Below are positions 1 through 5,436 of a stretch of DNA of 5,436 nt, one piece after another. Every line of letters starts with the position of its first letter. The stretch's first letter is position 1. The translations under genes were made by a program, and so were the position numbers. Location of the stretch: positions 1 to 5,436 of the forward strand of contig JAAYFB010000124.1 in the NCBI GenBank assembly GCA_012728465.1, read 5' to 3'. Origin of the DNA: Proteiniphilum sp. (lineage in GTDB: Bacteria > Bacteroidota > Bacteroidia > Bacteroidales > Dysgonomonadaceae). Below the pieces are notes generated by a model. That model made no database searches. It saw nothing but the letters and a program-made list of their open reading frames with translations, and had not been told where the DNA came from.

Positions 1-125
1 CGTTGTCACACGAAAATGTTCAAAAGTGGTTCGATATTTACGCTTTGCCATACGAAAATGTCAAAAAGTGAATGTGCAAAACACGTTGTCATTTGACAAC
101 GTCAAATTGCAAATGATATTTAACA
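1..125. repeat. Degenerate tandem repeat, about 41-42 bp period, cut by the window edge
   Basis: Three diverged units begin near 1, 43 and 84. The clearest match is a 22-base segment at 7-28 against 49-70, identical at 19 of 22 positions, with the shared core ACGAAAATGT and the shared end AAAAGTG. Units 1 and 3 both begin CGTTGTCA (1-8 and 84-91), and both contain GATATTTA at almost the same offset (33-40 and 115-122), so the third unit is a drifted copy with one base deleted. The block may continue to the left of the window. Several reading frames stay open across units 1 and 2 because the period is close to a multiple of three, so short peptides here should not be taken as genes. The function is unknown. 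Confidence 0.55.
83..102. promoter_or_regulatory. Perfect inverted repeat, possible operator
   Basis: The arms ACGTTGTCA (83-91) and TGACAACGT (94-102) are exact reverse complements separated by only TT. A two-base spacer is too short for a comfortable RNA hairpin loop, so a symmetric site for a dimeric DNA-binding protein is the more natural reading. A matching half-site, CGTTGTCA, lies at 1-8. No cognate regulator can be named. The site is about 400 bp from the rsmA start, so it more likely serves something to the left of the window, if it serves anything. Confidence 0.4.
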
Positions 126-177
126 CGCACATTTATTATTTGCGTTAAATTTAAATGTATTTTGCATTTGAGTTAAG

Positions 178-264
178 TTAATTTTTTAACATCGTGGTTT
201 TGATCGAAAAAATACCAGCGAAAGGAGTGATTGACTGAGATAATTTTTGTGCTTTTATTGCCAT
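178..264 (-). pseudogene. Possible remnant of a transposase N-terminus (IS1380-like)
   Basis: An ATG at 264-262 opens a 28-codon frame that ends at TAA (180-178). Residues 11-19 read SITPFAGIF, which resembles the conserved start of IS1380-family transposases of Bacteroidetes, usually of the form ITPFGGI near residue 10-15. After this motif the frame turns AT-rich and stops. No continuation of a transposase was found in the other leftward frames down to position 1, and no terminal inverted repeats were recognised. If the resemblance is real, this is the stub of a decayed insertion sequence. The match is short and made from memory of the family, so a chance resemblance or a tiny unrelated ORF remains possible. 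Confidence 0.25.
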
Positions 265-454
265 GTAAATATATTTAATGCAACAACCAGTATAGGTGAA
301 ATATTACACATTCCAAATCTACTGAAAAGATATTTCATATCAATTCTTTACTTTTATATAGAAAATAGATGCTCGTGGAGTTAAGGTAATTGTATAATAA
401 ACTATCAATTGCATGATAAGCAAACCAAACAAATAATGCGTTAAACATTTGTAC
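265..454. other. AT-rich intergenic stretch with no recognised gene
   Basis: Together with the flanking items this completes the 500-bp leader of rsmA. Both strands were read. Only very short frames occur, the longest noted being 27 codons plus stop at 255-338 on the minus strand, with no recognisable family. No tRNA cloverleaf, riboswitch-like conserved core or strong hairpin with a T-tract was seen. Confidence 0.5.
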
Positions 455-462
455 TATCTTTG
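455..462 (+). promoter_or_regulatory. Bacteroidetes-type -7 promoter box for rsmA
   Basis: TATCTTTG fits the Bacteroidetes primary sigma -7 consensus TAnnTTTG exactly. Transcription would start around 469, giving a 5' leader of about 30 bases before the ATG at 501. No good TTTG -33 element sits at the expected distance upstream, so the call rests on the -7 box and its position. Confidence 0.55.
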
Positions 463-500
463 CACCTGCAACGATAATTACATATCACAACTTATATACG

Positions 501-1280
501 ATGACATACGTAAGACCAAAAAAGAATCTGGGACAACATTTTCTGACTGATTCAAAAATAGCTAGCAGAATTGCAGACACATTAGATGACTTTGCCAATC
601 TTCCTGTTTTGGAAGTTGGGCCAGGCACTGGAATGCTTACTAAACATTTACTAGAGAAAAGCAGCAACTTGAAGGTAGTAGAAATAGATAAAGAGTCCAT
701 CGCATACCTTAATGAACACTTTCCACAGCTACATGGCAATATATTAGAACAGAATTTTCTTACAATGGACTTCAAGCAACATTGGGATGGTCAATTTTGT
801 GTCATTGGAAATTATCCTTACAATATATCATCACAGATATTCTTTAAAGTGCTTGATAATAAAGATTTAATTCCATGTTGTACGGGTATGATTCAAAAAG
901 AAGTGGCCGAACGAATGGCTGCATCACATGGCAGTAAGGCATACGGGATACTTAGTGTGCTAATGCAAGCATGGTATGATATTGAGTATTTATTTACTGT
1001 AAATGAAGGAGCTTTTAATCCGCCTCCTAAAGTGAAATCGGCAGTTATAAGACTTATAAGAAATGATAGGAAAAAACTAGGTTGCAACGAATCCTTATTC
1101 AAGTCTGTTGTTAAGGTAACATTTAATCAACGTCGAAAGATGATACGAAACCCAATAAAAGCAGTATTACCTCAAGGAATAGTGCTACCCGAATACGAAC
1201 TGCTCACAAAACGTCCCGAACAACTTTCTATCGAACAATTTGTGGAGCTAACTAATTGGGTAGAACAACTAGTAAAATAA
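501..1280 (+). CDS. rsmA: 16S rRNA (adenine(1518)-N(6)/adenine(1519)-N(6))-dimethyltransferase RsmA (KsgA)
   Basis: This cytoplasmic enzyme uses S-adenosylmethionine to dimethylate two adjacent adenines in the 3'-terminal helix 45 of 16S rRNA, a late step and checkpoint of 30S subunit maturation. The 259-residue protein carries the family signature in order: the N-terminal KKNLGQHFL (7-15), the SAM-binding loop EVGPGTG (38-44), the acidic EID (61-63), the catalytic NYPY (104-107, the form of the NLPY motif often seen in Bacteroidetes), NPPPKVKSAV (173-182) and FNQRRK (208-213) in the C-terminal rRNA-binding domain. The length is slightly below the 273 residues of E. coli KsgA but complete. 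The ATG at 501 gives the expected short lead MTYVRPKKNLGQHF. No Shine-Dalgarno is visible, as is normal in this phylum. The gene stands alone, driven from the -7 box at 455-462, and is convergent with ppa. Loss of this enzyme is the classic route to kasugamycin resistance. Confidence 0.97.
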   Translation: MTYVRPKKNLGQHFLTDSKIASRIADTLDDFANLPVLEVGPGTGMLTKHLLEKSSNLKVVEIDKESIAYLNEHFPQLHGNILEQNFLTMDFKQHWDGQFCVIGNYPYNISSQIFFKVLDNKDLIPCCTGMIQKEVAERMAASHGSKAYGILSVLMQAWYDIEYLFTVNEGAFNPPPKVKSAVIRLIRNDRKKLGCNESLFKSVVKVTFNQRRKMIRNPIKAVLPQGIVLPEYELLTKRPEQLSIEQFVELTNWVEQLVK

Positions 1281-1301
1281 CTACTAGCTACTGGCTATTA
1301 G
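1281..1301 (+). repeat. Three imperfect heptamer repeats forming the left hairpin arm
   Basis: Directly after the rsmA stop come CTACTAG, CTACTGG and CTATTAG, three 7-base units each differing from the first at one position. They overlap most of the left arm of the 1285-1331 hairpin, so the stem appears to be built partly from a short tandem repeat and its inverted counterpart. Confidence 0.45.
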
Positions 1302-1331
1302 CCTTTAATAAAGGCTGATAACCAATAGCTA
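1285..1331. terminator. Long hairpin between convergent rsmA and ppa, probable terminator
   Basis: The arms 1285-1306 and 1310-1331 are 22 bases each with a 3-base loop (1307-1309), and 19 of 22 positions are Watson-Crick pairs. The three exceptions are asymmetric. In leftward (ppa) RNA two become G-U wobbles and one is C-A. In rightward (rsmA) RNA two are C-A and only one is a wobble. The stem is therefore stronger for the ppa transcript, whose stop codon ends 4 bases from it. The leftward strand continues into a moderately T-rich run beyond the stem, and the rightward side has no T-tract. It probably serves mainly the leftward operon and partly both directions. Confidence 0.65.
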
Positions 1332-1335
1332 AATA

Positions 1336-1998
1336 CTAAAGCGTTAAGCCTATATTATCAAACTTATCGTTGTAGTCTTTAATAGCCAATTGAATTACGG
1401 TTAAGGCCTCTTCTCTTCCATAAACATGGCTAATTTCTGTCTTCCTATCCTCTCCTGGCATATCCTTATATGTTAGGAAATAGTGCTCGAGACGTTGAAT
1501 AACTATCTTGGGCAGATCTGCTAGATTAATGATATGACCATACACAGTATCGTTTTTCAATACCGCAATAATTTTATCATCCGCTTGATTGCCATCAATC
1601 ATCCTAAATCCACCAATGGGAATAGCATCTACTAATAAGTCGCCATGCGAAAGATCTTTCTCTGTCAAAACACATATATCCATTGGATCGCCATCACCTA
1701 CAATATCTGTTCGATCAGTTTTTTGGTTACAAAAGTTACCCACATTTGTGCCACAAAATGTTTGAGGAATAAATCCATATAGTGCGGGCACTACATTAGA
1801 AAACTTTTGTGGTCTATCAACCTTAAGATACCCACTTGCTTTGTCTATTTCATACTTTACAGTATCAGTTGGAACCACCTCAATGAAGGCAGTAATCTCA
1901 TTAGGTGCATCTCTTCCTATAGATATGCCGTGCCATGGGTGTGATTTATATCTCAATCCCATCAATCGACCAATTGGGTCGGAAAATTTGTCAGCCAT
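1336..1998 (-). CDS. ppa: Inorganic pyrophosphatase, family I (soluble)
   Basis: This cytoplasmic, Mg2+-dependent enzyme hydrolyses pyrophosphate to two phosphates, pulling nucleic acid, protein and cell-wall precursor synthesis forward. The active-site residues can be matched to E. coli Ppa: KYE (48-50), R62, Y74 in YGFIPQT, the signature DGDPMD (102-107, with D102, D104 and D107 as metal ligands), D135, D140 and K142, and YK at 177-178. All expected catalytic positions are present. At 220 residues it is longer than the 176 of E. coli, mainly through an N-terminal extension and about 18 extra residues between Y74 and D102 containing C82 and C90. This larger form is the one I associate with Bacteroidetes. 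The start is ATG at 1998, 23 bp after the namZ stop, so it is probably the last gene of the merR-namZ-ppa transcript, closed by the hairpin at 1285-1331. No separate -7 box was seen in the 23-bp gap. Confidence 0.95.
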   Translation of the reverse strand: MADKFSDPIGRLMGLRYKSHPWHGISIGRDAPNEITAFIEVVPTDTVKYEIDKASGYLKVDRPQKFSNVVPALYGFIPQTFCGTNVGNFCNQKTDRTDIVGDGDPMDICVLTEKDLSHGDLLVDAIPIGGFRMIDGNQADDKIIAVLKNDTVYGHIINLADLPKIVIQRLEHYFLTYKDMPGEDRKTEISHVYGREEALTVIQLAIKDYNDKFDNIGLTL

Positions 1999-2021
1999 GC
2001 TTTATTGTTTATATTATATAA

Positions 2022-3188
2022 TTACTCTTTGTATAACAGATATGGGCGTCGTTGCTCTTTAAACTTAGCAACATCATCTTGCCATCTCTTCTTTATGTCT
2101 TTTGCCGACTTGCCAGCTAGTATATCTTTACGAATATAATCTACTCCTACAAGCTTTTCGAAAAAAGAAGAAAAGAACTTCTCTCCCATCTGCAAATTAT
2201 TGTATGCATTTATAACGTATGAAAGGTCGAAACCGTTCGACCAAATATCATTATGTGAAATATTGCGTAAATCCACACCATAACATTTTTGATTTAATAG
2301 TGGGGGATTTTTTGCACCCGCTACGCTACGTGGAGTAAAAGTAAAGCTACTCCCCTTATACTTTGGATGTCCATAAACTTGAAATGGAAAATCTGTTCCA
2401 CGACCAAGACTAACAACTGTTCCCTCAAACAAACAGGTAGAAGGATACAAATAGATTGAGTGCATGTTAGGTAGATTAGGCGATGGCGCAATTGGAAGCT
2501 CATACCTTGTTTGGTGAGTATAGTTGTCGCAAGATATTACCTCCACATCACACACTCGTCCGTTGGGCAACCACTTTTCGCCATTTATCATAAGTGCCAA
2601 TTCGCCCAATGTCATGCCATGCACTATTGGTATTGGCAACCAACCCACACCCGACTTATGCTTCATATCCAGTATTGGACCATCTACATAAAAACCATTA
2701 GGATTGGGTCTATCCAATATTATCATCTTCTTATTATGTTCGGCACAAGCATCCATAAGCCTTGCCATGCTAGCATAGTAGGTATAAAATCTTAGTCCTA
2801 CGTCTTGTAAATCAAATAATAGAACATCAAACTGCTTCATGTGGTTTGCTGTAGGCTTTCCCGCACTACTGCCATAAAGAGACCAAATGGGAATGCCTGT
2901 TTTAGAATCTACGGAGCTAGACACATGTTCGCCAGCATCTGCTGTTCCCCTGAAGCCATGTTCGGGCGAAAATATGCCAACAACATTTATTTTATTTGAT
3001 ACTAACACGTCCACAAGATGCTCTTTGCCCACAGTACCACTTTGATTTGTCATCACGGCAACACGCTTACCTTCAAGCAATGGCAAGTACAGCTCGGTGC
3101 GTTCAGCTCCTACTATCACCCCTTCAGCCTTAGCAATAGAAACTGACAGTAGTGTCGAAAATATCATAACAAATATTACCCTTCTCAT
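2022..3188 (-). CDS. namZ: Exo-beta-N-acetylmuramidase NamZ-like protein (DUF1343, GH171)
   Basis: DUF1343 proteins include Bacillus subtilis NamZ (YbbC) and Tannerella forsythia NamZ, which release N-acetylmuramic acid from the non-reducing ends of peptidoglycan fragments (CAZy GH171). The 388-residue protein begins with a signal peptide: MRR, a hydrophobic core to about residue 17, then AKA at 19-21 with cleavage expected before E22. It is therefore exported, presumably to the periplasm, and there is no lipobox cysteine. Conserved blocks follow: SPEHGFRG (74-81, holding the glutamate likely to act in catalysis), DVGLRFYTY (129-137), DRPNP (159-163), PSPNLP (235-240), YPSTCLFEGT (248-257) and SLGRGTDFPFQ (260-270). 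Its length fits a full family member. The ATG at 3188 overlaps the stop of the upstream MerR gene by 4 bp (ATGA), indicating translational coupling. No MurNAc transporter or kinase gene is in view. The symbol follows the family; activity on MurNAc here is inferred. Confidence 0.88.
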   Translation of the reverse strand: MRRVIFVMIFSTLLSVSIAKAEGVIVGAERTELYLPLLEGKRVAVMTNQSGTVGKEHLVDVLVSNKINVVGIFSPEHGFRGTADAGEHVSSSVDSKTGIPIWSLYGSSAGKPTANHMKQFDVLLFDLQDVGLRFYTYYASMARLMDACAEHNKKMIILDRPNPNGFYVDGPILDMKHKSGVGWLPIPIVHGMTLGELALMINGEKWLPNGRVCDVEVISCDNYTHQTRYELPIAPSPNLPNMHSIYLYPSTCLFEGTVVSLGRGTDFPFQVYGHPKYKGSSFTFTPRSVAGAKNPPLLNQKCYGVDLRNISHNDIWSNGFDLSYVINAYNNLQMGEKFFSSFFEKLVGVDYIRKDILAGKSAKDIKKRWQDDVAKFKEQRRPYLLYKE

Positions 3189-3577
3189 TCTATCTCTTTT
3201 TTATTATATTTCTGTATTTCGTGCAGTCTGTCAAACTCCGTCTCTAAATTAAGCAACTCTTTCTTGACTTTCTTTAATCGCTCGATGGCTTCAATCCTTT
3301 TTGATTCTCCATCCTTGTTTGTTTTCAACACTTGCTTAGCTCCGTCTAGAGTCATTCCTCGTTCTTTCACCAAGTTATATACCAATTCTACTTCCATAAT
3401 ATCCTCTTTGGTGAACTGACGTGCTCCGCCTTGTGTCTTTTTGGGTTTTATATTATCAAATTCTTTTTCCCAAAAGCGTAATAAAGATGTATTGACAGCA
3501 AAGTGGTCTGCTACCTCCTTCAAGTTGTAATACAATCTCCTATCATTAAATTGAATTGGTCGCCTGCGTTTTGCCAT
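3185..3577 (-). CDS. MerR-family transcriptional regulator without an effector domain
   Basis: The predicted protein is a 130-residue DNA-binding regulator. The MerR-type helix-turn-helix spans about residues 16-40 (YYNLKEVADHFAVNTS then LRFWEKEF), followed by the wing with GGARQFTKEDI (50-60) and the second helix pair around ELVYNLVKERGMTLDGAK (64-81). Residues about 93-125 are rich in K, E and L and look like the antiparallel coiled coil that dimerises MerR proteins. The chain contains no cysteine and no domain after the coiled coil, so a thiol or metal sensor of the classic MerR kind is unlikely and the inducer is unknown. I chose the ATG at 3577, giving MAKRRRPIQF; the frame could also start at a TTG at 3595, which adds six residues. 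Its stop overlaps the namZ start by 4 bp, so the two are co-transcribed and a role in controlling namZ or itself is plausible but not shown. Confidence 0.88.
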   Translation of the reverse strand: MAKRRRPIQFNDRRLYYNLKEVADHFAVNTSLLRFWEKEFDNIKPKKTQGGARQFTKEDIMEVELVYNLVKERGMTLDGAKQVLKTNKDGESKRIEAIERLKKVKKELLNLETEFDRLHEIQKYNKKEIE

Positions 3578-3620
3578 ATTTTTGTAGTGAAACAAGAGTT
3601 GTTTTATATAATTACGAACT

Positions 3621-3628
3621 TAAAGATA
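3621..3628 (-). promoter_or_regulatory. Candidate -7 box for the merR-namZ-ppa operon
   Basis: On the minus strand this reads TATCTTTA, one base off the Bacteroidetes -7 consensus TAnnTTTG. It lies about 43 bases before the chosen ATG at 3577, in the 93-bp gap after the hydrolase gene. A near-palindrome at 3638-3651 lies just upstream of it, close to where the -33 element would be; the ATTG there is nearer than the usual spacing. Confidence 0.35.
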
Positions 3629-3670
3629 ATAATTGAGATTGCAATTGTAATTCGATAATAGAACAATTAA

Positions 3671-4528
3671 TCAATTAATATCCTCCAGCCACTTCATCAC
3701 TCTCACAGGCCAGTCATTCACCCAATGTCCAGTATTTCTCAATCCATAACCATGTCCGCCAGAGGGATATAGATTCATCGAAACTGGCACACCAACTTCC
3801 TTAAGTGCATAATAATAGAAAAGGGAGCTGTCAATAAAACGCTCGTCATCCTGAGTTTGCACAATAAATGTGGGGGGTATTTTTTCACTTATCGTTATTT
3901 CGGAAGACACACCAAACTTATCACCACTCAAATAGGCAGGATAAACTAATACACAGAAGTCGGGACGAATACTCACTTCATCATAGGCATCTACTTTGGG
4001 ATAAGTACGCTCAGCAAAAGATGTACTAGCCATAACCGATAGATGTGCCCCTGCCGAAAAGCCTAAAACACCAATCTTGTTGGCATCAATATTCCATTTA
4101 TCAGCATTAGATCTAGTAATTGAAATGGCACGTTGCAAATCCTGCAATGGTGCTTCGTGCTTTTCCCTACCTTCACGGCGTGGCACACGATATTTAAGCA
4201 GCACGCAATTAATGCCTTGCTTATTAAACCATTCACAAATTTCAGTTCCTTCAAGATTGTAGGCCAGAATATTATACCCGCCACCTGGATTTACTATTAT
4301 CGTAGTGCCAGAGTTATTATCTACCGAAGCTGGATAAAACGTTAAGGTAGGAACATCTACATCACTTATGCGTAACACGCTTTCGTTTGCAACTTTGTTG
4401 CCACTATAATCGTCTATTTGCTGCATTACTCCTTTTTCATTGGGTGCATTGTTTGGGAATAACTTTATTGTTTGAGCCATAGCAACTGAATTAATCAAAA
4501 CTAGGATTGTAAGTAATATACTTCTCAT
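3671..4528 (-). CDS. Secreted alpha/beta-hydrolase, esterase (acetylxylan esterase/xylanase-associated type)
   Basis: The predicted protein is a 285-residue exported serine esterase of the alpha/beta-hydrolase fold. The N-terminus is a signal peptide (MRS, hydrophobic stretch, then AMA at 16-18, cleavage before Q19) with no lipobox cysteine. Visible motifs are NPGGGYN (80-86), the oxyanion-hole region corresponding to HGGG; GFSAG (156-160), with nucleophile S158; the acidic residue in QTQDDERF (D227 or D228); and SGGHGYG (256-262), with catalytic H259. The triad is complete. Relatives in Bacteroidetes are often annotated as acetylxylan esterase, acetylhydrolase or 'endo-1,4-beta-xylanase', and many act on acetylated plant or host sugars. 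The substrate here cannot be told from sequence, since no glycoside hydrolase or SusCD pair is in view. It has its own -7 box at 4556-4563 and ends 93 bp before the MerR gene, so it appears to be a separate unit or a loosely linked one. Confidence 0.85.
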   Translation of the reverse strand: MRSILLTILVLINSVAMAQTIKLFPNNAPNEKGVMQQIDDYSGNKVANESVLRISDVDVPTLTFYPASVDNNSGTTIIVNPGGGYNILAYNLEGTEICEWFNKQGINCVLLKYRVPRREGREKHEAPLQDLQRAISITRSNADKWNIDANKIGVLGFSAGAHLSVMASTSFAERTYPKVDAYDEVSIRPDFCVLVYPAYLSGDKFGVSSEITISEKIPPTFIVQTQDDERFIDSSLFYYYALKEVGVPVSMNLYPSGGHGYGLRNTGHWVNDWPVRVMKWLEDIN

Positions 4529-4555
4529 AATTTGTTAGGTTTTATTTATAGATAA

Positions 4556-4563
4556 CAAAAGTA
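4556..4563 (-). promoter_or_regulatory. Bacteroidetes-type -7 box for the esterase gene
   Basis: The minus strand reads TACTTTTG, an exact fit to TAnnTTTG. Transcription would begin near 4549, leaving a leader of about 20 bases before the ATG at 4528. The nearest upstream TTTG is only 14 bases away, shorter than the usual distance to a -33 element, so the upstream half is uncertain. Confidence 0.5.
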
Positions 4564-4660
4564 AGAAATATATTCCGCAAAACATATTTATAAATCCGCA
4601 ATAATAACTGTACAAGCAGCTCATATCATAAACAAATTGTTTTCAAGATAAATTGACTGT

Positions 4661-5436
4661 CTATCCTTTTATAACCGCCATGGGCGTAAGCTCAATTTTT
4701 ATTTCAACAAGATCTTTCTGATTTGCCATCACTTGCTCAATATCTTTGTAAGAGCTAGGGGCTTCGTCGAGGTCGCTTTTATTGCGTACGGCATGGATAA
4801 CACCCATCTCTTGCAAACGAGACATCTCAGCCTTAAGGTCAAGAGTTTTGCGAGCTTTTGCCCTACTCATCACCCTACCCGCGCCGTGCGAGCAAGAGTT
4901 GAACGATTCGGGATTACCCTTACCAATGACTAAGTATGACTTTGAACCTTGCGAACCTGGTATCATGCCCCACTCACCCAGTTCGGCACGTGTGGCACCT
5001 TTACGGTGAACTATTAGTTGTTCGCCAAAGTGAGCTTCGTAAGCAGCAAAATTGTGAGGTTTGTTGATAAAGTTTGAGAACTCTACATTGGGAAATATAT
5101 TTACAAATGATTCCTTTACCCTCTCCATCATTAATTTACGGCTATTGAGTGCAAAGGCCATGCAATAGTCCATCTCTTTGAAATACAAATCGAAGTTTTT
5201 GCTATCACTCAAGAAATAAGACAAATCACGAGGAATATCCTTAATACCTCTCTCATACGTCTCTTCAATTGCTAGCTTGTGATAATGAGCAGCCACTGTG
5301 AAGCCAATATTTCGTGATCCAGAGTGGATCATTATCCAAATATATCCATCCGATCCACGCTGAATCTCTATAAAATGATTGCCACCCCCAAGTGTACCCA
5401 CTTGAAATGTAGCACTTTCAAATTCTTGTATAACAA
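4661..5436 (-). CDS. rtcB: RNA-splicing ligase RtcB, 3' part (5' end outside the window)
   Basis: RtcB is a Mn2+- and GTP-dependent ligase that joins RNA 2',3'-cyclic phosphate or 3'-phosphate ends to 5'-OH ends; in bacteria it is mainly linked to RNA repair. The frame stays open to the right edge, giving 258 complete codons plus part of one more, and the N-terminal third with the Cys/Asp metal ligands is missing. Visible motifs are LGGGNHFIE (metal-binding His), MIHSGSRNIG (second His), VHRKGATRAE (third His) and SCSHGAGR, whose histidine (codon 4888-4886) is the one guanylated in characterised RtcB. The C-terminus, with EAPSSYKDIEQVM and ending VIKG, is the normal family end. A GTG at 5401-5399 should not be taken as the start: the frame continues through it, and the downstream motif is internal in the family. 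The gene ends 132 bp before the esterase start. No rtcA, rtcR or release-factor-H gene is in view. Confidence 0.95.
   Translation of the reverse strand, partial: VIQEFESATFQVGTLGGGNHFIEIQRGSDGYIWIMIHSGSRNIGFTVAAHYHKLAIEETYERGIKDIPRDLSYFLSDSKNFDLYFKEMDYCMAFALNSRKLMMERVKESFVNIFPNVEFSNFINKPHNFAAYEAHFGEQLIVHRKGATRAELGEWGMIPGSQGSKSYLVIGKGNPESFNSCSHGAGRVMSRAKARKTLDLKAEMSRLQEMGVIHAVRNKSDLDEAPSSYKDIEQVMANQKDLVEIKIELTPMAVIKG

Noticed and set aside
7..90. CRISPR-like array
   Set aside because: The two best 22-base repeats differ at three positions, the 20-base interval itself shares features with a third unit, and no cas gene is in the window.
255..338. A 27-codon minus-strand frame (MKYLFSRFGM...)
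   Set aside because: No recognised family, no promoter box nearby, and similar short frames are expected by chance in AT-rich intergenic DNA.
485..775. A 96-codon minus-strand frame overlapping the start of rsmA
   Set aside because: It lies antisense to well-conserved rsmA coding sequence, has no recognisable family, and its serine/cysteine/leucine-rich composition is typical of an antisense shadow.
2511..2795. A 94-codon plus-strand frame inside namZ
   Set aside because: It is opposite the conserved central part of namZ, rich in H, Y, I and Q as antisense frames are, with no domain.
3664..3679. Tandem octamer CAATTAAT twice at the esterase stop codon
   Set aside because: Two copies of an AT-rich 8-mer overlapping a stop codon are easily explained by chance.
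4637..4649. Short palindrome AAACAA-T-TTGTTT after rtcB as a terminator
   Set aside because: A one-base loop with six weak pairs and no T-tract would not make a stable terminator.
5399..5401. GTG as the start codon of rtcB
   Set aside because: The frame is open through it to the window edge, and the GGGNHF motif directly after it lies well inside RtcB proteins, so the true start is outside the window.

Overview
This AT-rich window most likely comes from a member of the Bacteroidetes, probably order Bacteroidales. Three things point there: the gene complement (RsmA with an NYPY motif, a 220-residue family I pyrophosphatase, a compact MerR regulator, a NamZ/DUF1343 muramidase), -7 promoter boxes of the Bacteroidetes form TAnnTTTG, and the absence of clear Shine-Dalgarno sites before the starts. 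This rests on recognition by eye, and no genus or species can be named.

Layout. Positions 1-500 have no convincing intact gene. The first ~125 bases hold a degenerate repeat of roughly 41-42 bp period that runs into the window edge, with a perfect 9-bp-arm inverted repeat in its third unit. Positions 178-264 (minus strand) encode a 28-residue stub that may be the start of a decayed transposase. A -7 box at 455-462 precedes the rightward gene rsmA (501-1280). A long hairpin at 1285-1331 separates rsmA from the convergent leftward gene ppa.

Everything from 1336 to the right edge is leftward. In transcription order these are rtcB (5' end outside the window), a secreted alpha/beta-hydrolase esterase with its own -7 box, then a likely three-gene operon: a MerR-family regulator, the exo-N-acetylmuramidase namZ (4-bp ATGA overlap with the regulator) and ppa (23 bp after namZ).

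Functionally the window mixes housekeeping RNA work (RsmA in 30S maturation, RtcB in RNA ligation or repair), phosphate metabolism (Ppa), and two exported hydrolases, one for peptidoglycan sugar recycling (NamZ) and one for an unknown ester. The coupling of a regulator with no sensing domain to NamZ is the most suggestive functional link. I see no clear evidence of a novel defence, CRISPR or mobile system. The least explained DNA is the repeat and palindrome block at the left edge.
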